Assembly: GCF_051297175.1 (NCBI RefSeq)
Contig: NZ_JBINNY010000001.1
Location: 3,906,001-3,970,000, forward strand
DNA from: Dryocola sp051297175
GTDB taxonomy: Bacteria; Pseudomonadota; Gammaproteobacteria; Enterobacterales; Enterobacteriaceae
DNA length: 64,000 bases
Reading direction: 5' to 3'
Shown: positions 24,809-34,536 of the stretch, in pieces
How positions within the stretch are numbered: position 1 is the stretch's first letter
Layout: every line of letters starts with the position of its first letter
The notes under the pieces: generated by a model
Databases searched by the model: none
Seen by the model: the letters and a program-made list of their open reading frames with translations, nothing else
What the model was told of the DNA's origin: nothing
Translations under genes and position numbers: made by a program

Positions 24809-26131
24809 TTAGTGGGCGTTCGAAGTAACCTGTCGCCCTGCTGCGCGGTCCCAAACCACGGCGATGACAACCATCGCGACGGTCGGTAATACCCACGCTA
24901 AACCTTGATCCGCAAGCGGTAAGCGCGCAGTCCATGCTGGCAGCATATCGCTGATGGCCGAAGCCTTGATCCCGTCAATGATACCAAACAATGTGCTGAT
25001 GAGCATCGCCGGTGCGATCACACGCGTTGAGTTGTGCCACCACGGACGGGTAAAGCTCAACACCACCAGCGCGATACATGGCGGATAAATCGCCGTCAGC
25101 ACCGGAATGGAAACCTGAATCAGGTGGCTTAAGCCGAGGTTCGACACCACCATGGAGAACAGGCCGAGGATAAAGACCAGCGAGCGGTAGGACAGCGGCA
25201 GATACTGGCTAAAGAACTCTGCGCAGGCGCAGGTCAGGCCAACCGCCGTCACCATACAGGCGAGGAAAATCAGCGCGGCGAGGAAGAAGCTGCCCGCGCC
25301 GCCGAAGGTGTGCGCTACGTAAGCGTGCAGGATCGTCGCGCCGTTAGCGTTCTGGTCAGCAACCAGCGTCGCGCTGTCGGAACCCAGACGGAACAGCGTC
25401 AGGTAAATCAGCGTTAAGCCAACGCCTGCAATCAGGCCAGCCCAGATGGTGTAGCGCGTCAGCAGACGGGATTCGGTCACGCCGCGAGAGCGAGCGGCGT
25501 TCACAATGACGATACCAAACACCAGCGAGGCCAGGGTATCCATCGTCAGGTAACCGTTAACAAAGCCGTTGGAGAACGCCGCGTTCTGATAGGCTTCGGT
25601 CGCGGTGCTCACGCCACCGGCAGGCCACAGCAGCGCGCCCGCAGACAGCACCAGCAGCGCCACGATTTTCACCGGGGCCAGCACGTGGCCGACGGTATCC
25701 AGCAGCTTGCCGGGATAAAGGGAAATGCCGATAACCATCGCGAAATAGACCAGGCTGTAGATAAACAGCGGCAGCTCGCCCGCGCCGGTCAGCGGCGCAA
25801 TCCCCACTTCAAAAGAAACGGTTGCGGTACGCGGCGTGGCGAACAGCGGGCCTACGGCCAGATAGCAAATCGTTGCCAGCAGCACGCCTGCGCGGCGGCC
25901 AATCGGCGAGCTTAGGCTATCAATGCCGCCGCCCACGCGGGCAATAGCGACGATGGTCAGCACCGGCAGACCTACCGCGGTCACCAGGAAGCCAAGAGAA
26001 GCCCACCAGACGTGCTCACCGGCCTGCAAGCCAACCATAGGGGGGAAAATGATGTTGCCCGCACCGACGAAGAGCGCAAAGGTCATAAAGCCCAGTGCGA
26101 TGATGTCGCGAGATTTTAAATGATGGGTCAT
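24809..26131 (-). CDS. brnQ: BrnQ branched-chain amino-acid transporter
   Basis: This 440-residue LIVCS-family sodium- or proton-coupled importer of Leu, Ile and Val has about 12 membrane helices. It is close to E. coli BrnQ (439 aa), with the same N-terminus (RDIIALGFMTFALFVGAGN) and C-terminal region. I chose ATG 26131 (MTHHLKSRD) to match E. coli; the longer frame adds 23 non-conserved residues. As in E. coli it sits between phoR and proY on one strand. The gap to phoR is unusually long and repeat-filled. Confidence 0.93.
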   Translation of the reverse strand: MTHHLKSRDIIALGFMTFALFVGAGNIIFPPMVGLQAGEHVWWASLGFLVTAVGLPVLTIVAIARVGGGIDSLSSPIGRRAGVLLATICYLAVGPLFATPRTATVSFEVGIAPLTGAGELPLFIYSLVYFAMVIGISLYPGKLLDTVGHVLAPVKIVALLVLSAGALLWPAGGVSTATEAYQNAAFSNGFVNGYLTMDTLASLVFGIVIVNAARSRGVTESRLLTRYTIWAGLIAGVGLTLIYLTLFRLGSDSATLVADQNANGATILHAYVAHTFGGAGSFFLAALIFLACMVTAVGLTCACAEFFSQYLPLSYRSLVFILGLFSMVVSNLGLSHLIQVSIPVLTAIYPPCIALVVLSFTRPWWHNSTRVIAPAMLISTLFGIIDGIKASAISDMLPAWTARLPLADQGLAWVLPTVAMVVIAVVWDRAAGRQVTSNAH

Positions 26132-26597
26132 AAAATATTTGCAGCCTGTGGATGTGTGGTGTTGAAAGTATTCAAATTTTTCTGCCGTCCAGCGTGGCAA
26201 AAAAGTGGCAGTTGCAGATGACGACCGCAGAAAACACTGTTCCCGATCGGTGGCGAAGAATAGTTGGTCGAATTACCACGCAAATTCAGTCGTATGCTAA
26301 TGCCAGGGGCGCAATTAAAACGCTTATAGCGTTTGAAGACAAGAAGGGATCCGGAAACCAGATTGATATCCTTAAATTAACCACAAACATAGTGGATAAA
26401 TTCAATTATTAGAAATTATTATGGTGCATCATGCGGTCAAAACTTCGCCAGAAGACGCGTTTTGGTTAACGAGAGGGTAAAAAACGCGCAGCGGGAGAGA
26501 AATGGAAAGGGAGATTGACAGTTTTGGTCAATAAATGTTCAGCGCGCGTTAACCTGTTGGGCGAATAACGCAGGTCGGATAACGTAAGCCGAATACC
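26132..26597. other. brnQ upstream region, no gene seen
   Basis: This stretch holds the presumed brnQ promoter region and degenerate starts of the REP-like repeats (from about 26560). An 86-codon plus-strand frame (26152-26412) has no recognisable features. No clear promoter hexamers were resolved. Confidence 0.5.
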
Positions 26598-26870
26598 GTA
26601 GGTCGGATAAGCGCCAGCGCCATCCGACGCAATCGTTGGACAGCGCAACTTCATTACTCCCCCGGCGCAATCAGCACCTTAGGTTGAATAACGTAGGTCG
26701 GATAAGCGCCAGCGCCATCCGACGCAATCGTTGGATAGCGCAACTTCATTACTCCCCCGGCGCAATCAGCACCTTAGGCTGAATAACGTAGGTCGGATAA
26801 GCGCCAGCGCCATCCGACGCAATCGTTGGATGGCGCTACTTCATTACTCCCCCGGCGCAATCAGCCGCTC
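26598..26870. repeat. three-copy 95-bp tandem repeat containing the phoR 3' end and a REP-like palindrome
   Basis: Units start at 26598, 26693 and 26788, an exact 95-bp period. Each unit holds a palindrome (GTAGGTCGGATAAGCGCC...GCCATCCGAC) followed by a copy of the end of phoR: on the minus strand, codons for LIAPGE and stop. The copy nearest phoR (26844-26870) is the real gene end. The two distal copies carry orphan phoR tails at about 26649-26675 and 26744-26770. Confidence 0.9.
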
Positions 26871-28136
26871 GGGCAGCACAAAAGAAAACGTCGTCCCCTT
26901 GCCGAGCCTGCTTTCAATATCCAGCCGCGCCTCGTGATGGCTCAGGGCGTGTTTAACTATCGCCAGCCCCAGCCCGCTGCCGCCGGTCTGGCGAGAACGC
27001 GCTTTGTCCACGCGGTAGAAACGCTCGGTCAGGCGCGGAATGTGCTCCGCCGAAATGCCCGGCCCGTTGTCCGCCACGCTGAACTTCGCGCCCTGCGCCG
27101 TTTTGTGCCAGCTCACCGTAATGTGCGTGCCTTCCGGCGTGTGGTTTACCGCGTTGTAGACCAGGTTGGAGATGGCGCTGCGCAGCTGTTCTTCATTGCC
27201 GAACACGCGCAGCGACGGATCGACGTCAAACTGTAACGTCTGTTTCTGCTGGCTTAGCGTCTGCGCCTCGCGTTCCACGACGCGCAGCATCAGCGGTACG
27301 TCGATTTTTTCATTAAGCACCATCGCCGGCGCCGCCTCGATGCGCGAAAGCGTCAGCAGCTGCTTCACCAGCCCCTCCATGCGCGACGTCTGCTCGCGCA
27401 TGGTGCCAAGCGCTTTATCCCGCAGCGGCCCTTCCAGGCTCTGGTCCTGCATCATCTCCAGGTAACCTTGCAGCACGGTTAAAGGCGTGCGCAGCTCGTG
27501 GCTGACGTTGGCAAAAAAGTTGCGCCGCGCGCCTTCCAGCTGGTGCATCTGCGTCACGTCGCGCGCGACCAGCAGCCACTGCTCGTCGCTGTAGGGCATC
27601 ACGCGGAATTCCAGATGACGACCGTTATTCAGCACCAGCGTCAGCGGGCGAGTGAACTCTTTGGCGGTCAGATAGCGGGTAAATTCGGGGTAGCGCAGCA
27701 GGTTTAAAATATTCTGCCCGTTATCGTCCGGCCAGCGCAGGCCGAGATGCTGCTGCGCCAGGCCGTTGCACCAGAAAATCGTCCCTTCATGGGTAGTCAG
27801 CACCACCGCGTCCGGCAGGGATTCCGCCCCGCTGCGAAAGCGCTTAATCAGGCTGCCCAGCTCCTTGCGCCGCTTTTTATTGCGCAGCTGCATCTGATGC
27901 AGGCCGTAAAGCAGGGGTTCCCAGCTGCCGCGCCCCGGCGGCGGCGTCATGCTGCGGTCAACCCACAGCCACCAGGACAGGCGCAGTAAATTCCAGAAAT
28001 GCCAGGCCAGCAGCGCAACAACCGCGCCGAGTAAAAACCAGGGAAGATGGCCGAAAATCAGCCCGAGGATGGCGGCCGGGATGCAGCAGAGCAGCAGCTC
28101 CAGCACCAGCCTTTTCCATGACAACCGTTCCAGCAC
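26844..28136 (-). CDS. phoR: PhoR phosphate-regulon sensor histidine kinase
   Basis: This 430-residue inner-membrane kinase is close to E. coli PhoR (431 aa). Two adjacent N-terminal hydrophobic segments lie at ~10-52. A Pro-rich charged linker, a PAS domain (~95-190) and a HisKA dimerisation helix with His213 in the H-box NVSHELRTPL follow. The HATPase domain has the N-box NLVYNAVNHT, DNGPGI and GGSGLGL. It phosphorylates PhoB under phosphate limitation and dephosphorylates it when the Pst/PhoU system signals plenty. It lies 22 nt after phoB. The last codons take part in a tandem repeat, and the C-terminal residues differ from E. coli. Confidence 0.96.
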   Translation of the reverse strand: MLERLSWKRLVLELLLCCIPAAILGLIFGHLPWFLLGAVVALLAWHFWNLLRLSWWLWVDRSMTPPPGRGSWEPLLYGLHQMQLRNKKRRKELGSLIKRFRSGAESLPDAVVLTTHEGTIFWCNGLAQQHLGLRWPDDNGQNILNLLRYPEFTRYLTAKEFTRPLTLVLNNGRHLEFRVMPYSDEQWLLVARDVTQMHQLEGARRNFFANVSHELRTPLTVLQGYLEMMQDQSLEGPLRDKALGTMREQTSRMEGLVKQLLTLSRIEAAPAMVLNEKIDVPLMLRVVEREAQTLSQQKQTLQFDVDPSLRVFGNEEQLRSAISNLVYNAVNHTPEGTHITVSWHKTAQGAKFSVADNGPGISAEHIPRLTERFYRVDKARSRQTGGSGLGLAIVKHALSHHEARLDIESRLGKGTTFSFVLPERLIAPGE

Positions 28137-28158
28137 GCGTCACACTCCTTTTGGGAAA

Positions 28159-28848
28159 CTAAAAACGGGTCGAAAAGCGATAACCCGTGCCGCGTACCGT
28201 TTGTACCATGCGGTCGTGACCGCTCGTCTCCAGCGCCTTGCGCAAACGTCGGATATGCACGTCCACCGTGCGATCCTCAACGTACACATTGGTGCCCCAC
28301 ACGTGGTTAAGCAGCTGCTCGCGGCTGTAAACGCGCTCCGGGTGCGTCATAAAAAAGTGCAGTAGCTTGAATTCGGTCGGGCCCATATCGAGCGGGTTTT
28401 CGCCGGTCATCACGCGGTGCGAGGACGGGTCGAGGCTCAGCCCCTGCATTTCGATAACCTCTTCCACCGCCATCGGCGATATACGGCGCATCACGGCTTT
28501 GATACGCGCCACCAGCTCTTTAGGGGAAAACGGCTTGGTGATGTAGTCGTCGGCGCCCACCTCAAGGCCGCGCACGCGGTCTTCTTCTTCGCCACGGGCG
28601 GTCAACATCATTACGGGGATTTCACGGGTCAGCGCTTCGCGCTTGAGGTGTTTAATAAACTGAATGCCGGAACCGCCGGGTAGCATCCAGTCCAGCAGAA
28701 TCAGGTCGGGGAAAGGCTCAATTAATAGATTTACCGCACTGTCATAGTCTTCTGCTTCTACCGGCTGAAAACCGTTTTGTTCGAGCACAAAGCTCACCAT
28801 TTCGCGAATTGGAGCTTCATCTTCTACGACTAAAATGCGTCTTGCCAT
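28159..28848 (-). CDS. phoB: PhoB phosphate-regulon response regulator
   Basis: This 229-residue OmpR/PhoB-type regulator has an N-terminal receiver domain with acidic residues near position 10 (VVEDEAPI), phospho-acceptor Asp53 (LLDWMLPGG), and Thr and Lys in MLTARG and TKPF. A C-terminal winged-helix DNA-binding domain (~130-229) includes VDVHIRRLRKAL. It binds Pho boxes; one lies upstream of this gene and another before phoA in this window. It forms an autoregulated operon with phoR. Confidence 0.97.
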   Translation of the reverse strand: MARRILVVEDEAPIREMVSFVLEQNGFQPVEAEDYDSAVNLLIEPFPDLILLDWMLPGGSGIQFIKHLKREALTREIPVMMLTARGEEEDRVRGLEVGADDYITKPFSPKELVARIKAVMRRISPMAVEEVIEMQGLSLDPSSHRVMTGENPLDMGPTEFKLLHFFMTHPERVYSREQLLNHVWGTNVYVEDRTVDVHIRRLRKALETSGHDRMVQTVRGTGYRFSTRF

Positions 28849-28903
28849 GATTTACCCTGTTGAAAAGAGGCCGACTCTTAGTGATTGTGCGCCAGTATGC
28901 GTC

Positions 28904-28928
28904 AGATTTGTTACAGATTTATGAAAAG
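28904..28928 (-). promoter_or_regulatory. Pho box upstream of phoB
   Basis: The minus strand reads TTTCATAAATCTGTAACA followed by AATCTGACG, close to the E. coli phoB Pho box (direct CTGTCAT-type repeats spaced by AT-rich 4-mers). It lies 55-80 nt before the phoB start, where autoactivation is expected. Confidence 0.85.
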
Positions 28929-28995
28929 TATGACGGCCAGATGACTCAACGTTTTTAATTATGACGTGTCGATGGGCCGTGGGCAGCGACTCCTT

Positions 28996-29001
28996 TATAA
29001 T
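28996..29001 (+). promoter_or_regulatory. sbcD -10 hexamer
   Basis: A perfect TATAAT lies 33 nt before the sbcD start. No good -35 match is visible at 16-18 bp. Confidence 0.5.
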
Positions 29002-29033
29002 CCCCCTCACGCTTTTTTGCCACAGGACGGATT

Positions 29034-30251
29034 ATGCGCATCATCCACACATCGGACTGGCACCTCGGTCAGAACTTTTACACCAAAAGCCGCGGGCCGG
29101 AACATCAGGCTTTCCTCGACTGGCTGCTGCAGGCTGTCGTTCTTCATAGCGTGGATGCGATAATCGTGGCGGGCGATATTTTTGATACCGGCTCGCCGCC
29201 GAGCTACGCCCGCGAGCTGTACAACCGTTTTGTGGTGCAGCTGCAAAGCACCGGCTGCCAGTTGGTGGTACTCGCCGGAAACCACGACTCCGTGGCGACG
29301 CTCAACGAATCCCGCGAGCTGCTCGCCTGCCTGAACGCCCGCGTTATCGCAAGCGTACGGCACGACGCCTGCGAACAAACTTTAGTCCTGAATAAGAAAG
29401 ACGGCACGCCGGGCGCGATCCTCTGCCCGATCCCGTTCCTGCGCCCGCGCGACATTCAGAGCAGCCGGGCGGGGCTTAGCGGCCATGAAAAACAGCGCTC
29501 GCTGATGGAAGCCATCACCGAACATTATCAGCAGTGTCACGCCGCGGCCGTCGCCGCGCGCGGCGAGCAGAAGCTGCCGATCATCTCCACCGGGCATTTA
29601 ACCACCGTCGGCGTCACCAAAACGGACGCGGTGCGCGACATCTATATCGGCACGCTCGACGCCTTCCCGGCGCAAAACTTCCCGCCCGCCGACTACATCG
29701 CGCTTGGGCATATCCATCGCGCCCAGCTTATCGGCGGCACGGAACACATTCGCTACAGCGGCTCCCCCATCCCGCTCAGCTTCGACGAAACCGGCAGGCC
29801 GAAAAGCGTTTACCTGGTTGAATTTGCCGACGGCGCTTTAAAAGAAGTGACCGCGCTCCCCGTTCCCGTCAGCCAGCCGCTGGCGGTGATAAAAGGCTCG
29901 CTCGCTGAAATCGAAAAGCAGCTGGAACAGTGGCGCGACGCGGCCCCGGAGCCAAAGGTCTGGCTGGATATCGAAATCGCCACCGACGAATACCTGCACG
30001 ACATGCAGCGCCACATCCAGCAGCTCACCGAAAGCCTGCCCGTAGAGGTTGTGCTGCTGCGCCGCAGCCGCGAACAGCGCGAACGGGTCATCGCCCGCCA
30101 GCATAAAGAAACGCTGAGCGAGCTAACCGTGGAAGAGGTGTTTGAGCGCCGCCTGGCGCAGGAAGAAACAACCGAAGAACGCTCCCAGCGCCTGCGTACC
30201 CTGTTCGCACAGACCGTAGCAGGCCTGCACGACGCGGAGGAGCAAGCATGA
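29034..30251 (+). CDS. sbcD: SbcD nuclease subunit of SbcCD
   Basis: This 405-residue Mre11-family metallophosphoesterase has the metal-binding motifs DWHLG (Asp8, His10), GDIFD (Asp48), GNHD (~82-85), a His in STGHLTT and GHIHR (~225). With SbcC it cleaves hairpins, palindromes and protein-blocked DNA ends. It is divergent from phoB, as in E. coli, and its stop overlaps the sbcC start by 4 nt (ATGA). Length is typical for the family. Confidence 0.96.
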   Translation: MRIIHTSDWHLGQNFYTKSRGPEHQAFLDWLLQAVVLHSVDAIIVAGDIFDTGSPPSYARELYNRFVVQLQSTGCQLVVLAGNHDSVATLNESRELLACLNARVIASVRHDACEQTLVLNKKDGTPGAILCPIPFLRPRDIQSSRAGLSGHEKQRSLMEAITEHYQQCHAAAVAARGEQKLPIISTGHLTTVGVTKTDAVRDIYIGTLDAFPAQNFPPADYIALGHIHRAQLIGGTEHIRYSGSPIPLSFDETGRPKSVYLVEFADGALKEVTALPVPVSQPLAVIKGSLAEIEKQLEQWRDAAPEPKVWLDIEIATDEYLHDMQRHIQQLTESLPVEVVLLRRSREQRERVIARQHKETLSELTVEEVFERRLAQEETTEERSQRLRTLFAQTVAGLHDAEEQA

Positions 30252-33200
30252 AAATCCTCAGCCTGCGCCTGAAAAACCTCAACTCGCTGAAGGGCGAGTG
30301 GAAAATCGACTTTACCCAGGAGCCGTTCGCCAGCAACGGCCTGTTTGCCATTACCGGGCCAACCGGCGCGGGGAAAACCACGCTGCTGGACGCCATCTGC
30401 CTTGCGCTCTACCACAAAACGCCGCGCCTCAATACCCTTTCCCAGTCGCAGAACGACCTGATGACGCGCGACACCGCCGAGTGTCTGGCGGAGGTAGAGT
30501 TTGAAGTCAAAGGCGTGGCCTACCGCGCCTTCTGGAGCCAGAACCGCGCGCGCAACGCGGCGAACGGCAACCTCCAGGCCCCGCGCGTAGAGCTGGCCGA
30601 GGTCGAAACCGGCAAAATCGTCGCCGATAAGGTAAAAGACAAGCTCGACGCCACGGCCAAACTCACCGGCCTGGACTACGACCGCTTCACCCGCTCGATG
30701 ATGCTCTCGCAGGGGCAGTTCGCGGCCTTTTTAAACGCCGATGCCAACGACCGCGCTTCGCTGCTCGAAGAGCTAACCGGCACCGAGATATACGGCACCG
30801 TCTCCGCCGCGGTGTTTGAAAATCACAAGAACGTGCGCGGCCAGCTTGAGAACCTACAGGCGCAGGCCGCAGGCGTCGCCCTGCTAGGTGAAGAGCAACA
30901 GCAGCAGCTTACGACAGGTTTGCAGGCGCTTACTCTGGAGGAGAAAACGCTGCTGGAAGAACAGCAGAAACTCCAGCAAAACCAGCAGTGGCTGAGCCAG
31001 CTGGCCCAGCTTACGGGCGGCCATCAGCAGGCAAAACAGGCGCTTAGCGCATCTGAACAGGCGCTGCAGGACGCGGCACCGTGGCTTGAAAAACTGACCC
31101 GCGCCCAGCCCGCAGAAAAGCTGCGCCCGCACTGGCAAAGCTTACAGGAGCATCAAAAAACGCTGCAAAGTACGCGGGCTAAGAGTGATGAAGTAAATGC
31201 TCGCTTACGGCAGGCAACCCAGCGCCGCCAGCAAATCCGCCAGCTTGCGGCCAGCCAGTCGGCAAAGCTCAGGGATGAAAGCGAACGACTGCACGCGTGG
31301 TTAAAAATGCACGACAGGTTCAGGCTGTGGGGCGCGGAGCTTGCCGGGTGGCGCATGGCGTTTACCCAGCAGCAGCGCGACGCCGCCCAGCTCGAGGCGT
31401 TAAGCCGCGACATTGCCGCAGGCCAGCAGCAGCTTCAGGCGCAGCCTGCGGTTGAGCTTGTTCTCGCAGGGGAAGAAGTAAGCGCTCATTTACAGGCGAT
31501 AACCGCCGCCCGCCCTAAGCGCCAGCAGCTCGCCACGCTACAGCCGCAGTTCGCCTCGCTGGCCAGGCGCAAATCTCAGCATTTGCAGGAGATCGCCGCT
31601 CTCGACCAGCAGATCGCCCAGGGCGACGCGGAGCTGGCGATCAAGCGCCAGCAGTACAAAGAGAAGCGCAGGCACGAAGAGGATCTGGCGAAGGTCTGCG
31701 AGCTGGAGCGGCGAATCGTCAGCCTCGAAGCCGAGCGCGCGCATCTTCAGCCCGACCAGCCCTGCCCGCTCTGCGGTTCCACGCAGCACCCGGCGGTGGC
31801 GGAATATCAGGCCATGCATCCCGGCGAGAACCAGCGGCGGCTGGTCGCCCTCCAGCAGGAGGTATCGGCCCTTGCAGAACAGGGTTCGGCGGCCAAAGCC
31901 CTGTTGGACGCCCAGCGACAGCAGCAGGAGAAAATCACCGCCGCCGCCAGGACGCTCGATGAAGAAGAGGCCACGCTGCGCGCCCGCTGGCAGCAGCTTT
32001 GCGCGGAGCTGCACATTGCCCTGACGCCGGAGGACGATCTCAACGAGTGGCTGGAAGGCGAAGAGCGCCGCGAGCAGCAGCTCAATCAGCTAAGCCAGCG
32101 GCTTGTCCTTGAAGAGCAGCTTGCGAAAGCGCAGCTTCAGCACGGCAGGCTGGAAGCCGAAATCGCCTCCGGGCGTAGCGAACTGAACGCCGCACTCGAA
32201 AAAGCAGGCTTGCAGCACCCCGCCCACGGCGAAGAGAACGCCTGGCTTGCACAGCGGCAGCAGGAATCCCAAAAGTGGCAGCAGCACCACGAACGCCTGC
32301 CGCAGCTCCAGCAGCAGCTTGCCACGCTGGATAGCGTGCTGGAGGCGTTTGCCGATGACGGCAGCGCGCCGCCTGCGCTAACGGAGGCGGAACAGGCCCA
32401 GGCGCTGCAAGGCTGGCACAGGCTTCACGCCGAATGCATCTCGCTGGAAAGCGAGTGGAAAACGCTAGGGCAGCAGCGCGAGCAGGAAGAGGCGCGCGTC
32501 GCCCAGGCGCGTGAACAGTTCATCAACGCGCTGGCCGACAGCCCGTTCAGCGATGCGCAAGCCTTCCAGGCCGCGCTGCTGGACGAGGGCGAACGCCAGC
32601 GGCTCGAGCTGAAAAAACAGCAGCTTGAACAGCAGCACCAGCAGCAGACGATTCTTTGCCAGCAGGCGGAAAAAGCGCTGGCCGAGCATCTGGCCGCCCG
32701 CCCAACGGCGCTTGCGGATGACGCGGAGCTTGCCGCCCTGCAACAGCAGCTCCAGCAGCTAAACCAGCAGCTGCGCGACAACACGACGCGGCAGGGGCAA
32801 ATCCAGCAGCAGCTTCGCCACGACGCGGAAAACCGCCAGCGCCAGCAGGGGCTGATGCTGGCCATCGCCGAATGCCAGCAGCAGGTGGAGGACTGGGGCT
32901 ATCTCAACGCGCTGATTGGCTCCAAAGAGGGGGACAAATTCCGCAAGTTCGCCCAGGGGCTAACGCTCGACAATCTGGTGTGGCTGGCGAACAACCAGCT
33001 TACCCGCCTGCACGGCCGCTACCTGCTCCAGCGCAAGGACAGCGAGGCGCTGGAGCTACAGGTGGTGGACACCTGGCAGGCGGACGCGGTGCGCGACACC
33101 CGCACGCTGTCCGGCGGCGAAAGCTTCCTGGTGAGCCTTGCGCTGGCGCTGGCGCTGTCGGATCTGGTGAGCCACAAAACGCGCATCGACTCGCTGTTCC

Positions 33201-33403
33201 TCGACGAAGGCTTCGGCACGCTGGATGCGGAAACGCTCGACACCGCGCTCGACGCGCTGGATACCCTGAACGCCAGCGGCAAAACCATCGGCGTGATAAG
33301 CCACGTCGAGGCGATGAAGGAGCGTATCCCGGTGCAAATTAAGGTGAAGAAGATTAACGGGCTGGGGGTCAGCCGTTTAGCGAAGGAGTTTGCCGTCGGG
33401 TGA
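30248..33403 (+). CDS. sbcC: SbcC ATPase subunit of SbcCD
   Basis: This 1,051-residue Rad50-like SMC protein has Walker A GPTGAGKTT at 37-45. Long Gln/Glu-rich coiled-coil arms flank a zinc hook CPLC (Cys506, Cys509). The C-terminal half has signature LSGGE (~954) and Walker B SLFLDEGFGTLD (~980). It dimerises through the hook, tethers DNA ends and drives SbcD. The length matches E. coli (1,048 aa). Convergent mak follows 95 nt later, behind REP-like repeats. The araJ gene that lies between sbcC and mak in E. coli is absent. Confidence 0.96.
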   Translation: MKILSLRLKNLNSLKGEWKIDFTQEPFASNGLFAITGPTGAGKTTLLDAICLALYHKTPRLNTLSQSQNDLMTRDTAECLAEVEFEVKGVAYRAFWSQNRARNAANGNLQAPRVELAEVETGKIVADKVKDKLDATAKLTGLDYDRFTRSMMLSQGQFAAFLNADANDRASLLEELTGTEIYGTVSAAVFENHKNVRGQLENLQAQAAGVALLGEEQQQQLTTGLQALTLEEKTLLEEQQKLQQNQQWLSQLAQLTGGHQQAKQALSASEQALQDAAPWLEKLTRAQPAEKLRPHWQSLQEHQKTLQSTRAKSDEVNARLRQATQRRQQIRQLAASQSAKLRDESERLHAWLKMHDRFRLWGAELAGWRMAFTQQQRDAAQLEALSRDIAAGQQQLQAQPAVELVLAGEEVSAHLQAITAARPKRQQLATLQPQFASLARRKSQHLQEIAALDQQIAQGDAELAIKRQQYKEKRRHEEDLAKVCELERRIVSLEAERAHLQPDQPCPLCGSTQHPAVAEYQAMHPGENQRRLVALQQEVSALAEQGSAAKALLDAQRQQQEKITAAARTLDEEEATLRARWQQLCAELHIALTPEDDLNEWLEGEERREQQLNQLSQRLVLEEQLAKAQLQHGRLEAEIASGRSELNAALEKAGLQHPAHGEENAWLAQRQQESQKWQQHHERLPQLQQQLATLDSVLEAFADDGSAPPALTEAEQAQALQGWHRLHAECISLESEWKTLGQQREQEEARVAQAREQFINALADSPFSDAQAFQAALLDEGERQRLELKKQQLEQQHQQQTILCQQAEKALAEHLAARPTALADDAELAALQQQLQQLNQQLRDNTTRQGQIQQQLRHDAENRQRQQGLMLAIAECQQQVEDWGYLNALIGSKEGDKFRKFAQGLTLDNLVWLANNQLTRLHGRYLLQRKDSEALELQVVDTWQADAVRDTRTLSGGESFLVSLALALALSDLVSHKTRIDSLFLDEGFGTLDAETLDTALDALDTLNASGKTIGVISHVEAMKERIPVQIKVKKINGLGVSRLAKEFAVG

Positions 33404-33413
33404 CTTGCGCAGT

Positions 33414-33491
33414 GTCGGATGGCGCTTCGCTTATCCGACCTACGTCAGGCCTGGTATTTGTAGGGTGGATGGCGCTTGCGCCATCCACCTT
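33414..33491. repeat. two REP-like palindromes between sbcC and mak
   Basis: One runs from GTCGGATGGCGC to GCTTATCCGAC (33414-33439). The other runs from TAGGGTGGATGGCGC to GCGCCATCCACC (33460-33489). They lie between convergent genes, where they may help terminate both transcripts. Confidence 0.75.
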
Positions 33492-33498
33492 ATAAATC

Positions 33499-34410
33499 TT
33501 ACTTCTCCACCGGCCAAAGCCACGCCGCGCCGCGCACGCCGCTGGAATCGCCGTGTACCGCCTTGCGGATCGGCGTTTCAAATTCGCCGCCAAACACCCA
33601 CGGCTTCACCAGCTGCGGCACCGTCTTGTAAAGGCGCTCGACGTTACTCATGCCGCCGCCCAGCACGATGACGTCCGGATCGAGGATATTAACGATGTGG
33701 GCCAGCGATTTCGCGAGGCGCGTTTCGTAGCGGCTAATCGCCAGCTCCGCGAGCGGGTCCTGCTGCTCGGCGAGGTGCATAATCTCGTTGCCCTTAAGCT
33801 GTTTTCCGCTCAGGCGCTGGTAATCAAGCGCAAAACCGGTGCCGGACACGAAGGTTTCGATGCAGCCCTGCTTGCCGCAGTAGCACGGTACCTCTTCGCG
33901 ATGGCGCAGCTCGTCTTCGTCCATCCACGGCAGCGGGTTGTGCCCCCACTCCCCGGCCGTACCGTTGCCGCCAATCAGGCTGCGGCCGTTGATGGCGATA
34001 CCCGCACCGCAGCCGGTGCCGATAATCACCGCAAAGACCATTCCCGCGCCCGCCGCCGCGCCGTCGATGGCTTCGGAAACGGCGAGACAGTTTGCGTCGT
34101 TGGCGAGACGCACTTCGCGCTGCAGGGCGTCGGACAAATCTTTATCGAAAGGCTGGCCGTTAAGCCAGGTTGAGTTAGCGTTTTTCACCACGCGGGTGTA
34201 CGGCGAAATAGACCCTGGAATGCCAAGCCCTACCGTACCGCGCTCGCCCGTCGCCTCTTCGGCCAGACGCACCAGCTCGACAATCGTCGCGATGGTTTGC
34301 TGATAATCATTTTTGGGAGTGGGCAGGCGGTGGCGAAAGCGCTGTTTGCCGTCGTCCGCAAGCGCAATCACCTCGGTTTTGGTGCCGCCTAAATCAATGC
34401 CTATACGCAC
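33499..34410 (-). CDS. mak: Mak fructokinase (ROK family)
   Basis: This 303-residue ROK sugar kinase is close to E. coli Mak/YajF (302 aa). It has the phosphate-binding motif IGIDLGGTKTE at the N-terminus, a catalytic Asp region (ANDANCLA), a second phosphate-binding loop (VIIGTGCGAGI) and the ROK zinc motif H...C-x-C-x4-C in the EVPCYCGKQGCIE segment. It phosphorylates fructose, with mannose as a lesser substrate. It is convergent with sbcC and divergent from rdgC. Confidence 0.95.
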   Translation of the reverse strand: MRIGIDLGGTKTEVIALADDGKQRFRHRLPTPKNDYQQTIATIVELVRLAEEATGERGTVGLGIPGSISPYTRVVKNANSTWLNGQPFDKDLSDALQREVRLANDANCLAVSEAIDGAAAGAGMVFAVIIGTGCGAGIAINGRSLIGGNGTAGEWGHNPLPWMDEDELRHREEVPCYCGKQGCIETFVSGTGFALDYQRLSGKQLKGNEIMHLAEQQDPLAELAISRYETRLAKSLAHIVNILDPDVIVLGGGMSNVERLYKTVPQLVKPWVFGGEFETPIRKAVHGDSSGVRGAAWLWPVEK

Positions 34411-34536
34411 AGAAAATTCCTCATTTGATGAGCATTATCAACAGAGTAGAAGTACAGCGCCGTTTAGGCAATGAAACCCGGCGGCTGATTCGCTATCATG
34501 CCCGCTGCGTTTCACTGACCTGACCGGGAAAAAATC

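Noticed and set aside
26152..26412. Eighty-six-codon frame upstream of brnQ
   Set aside because: No recognisable family or start signal; it overlaps the brnQ promoter region.
26598..26870. CRISPR-like array or a phoR pseudogene copy
   Set aside because: The units are 95-bp tandem copies with only a few phoR codons; they are duplications of the gene end and not spacers or a real paralogue.
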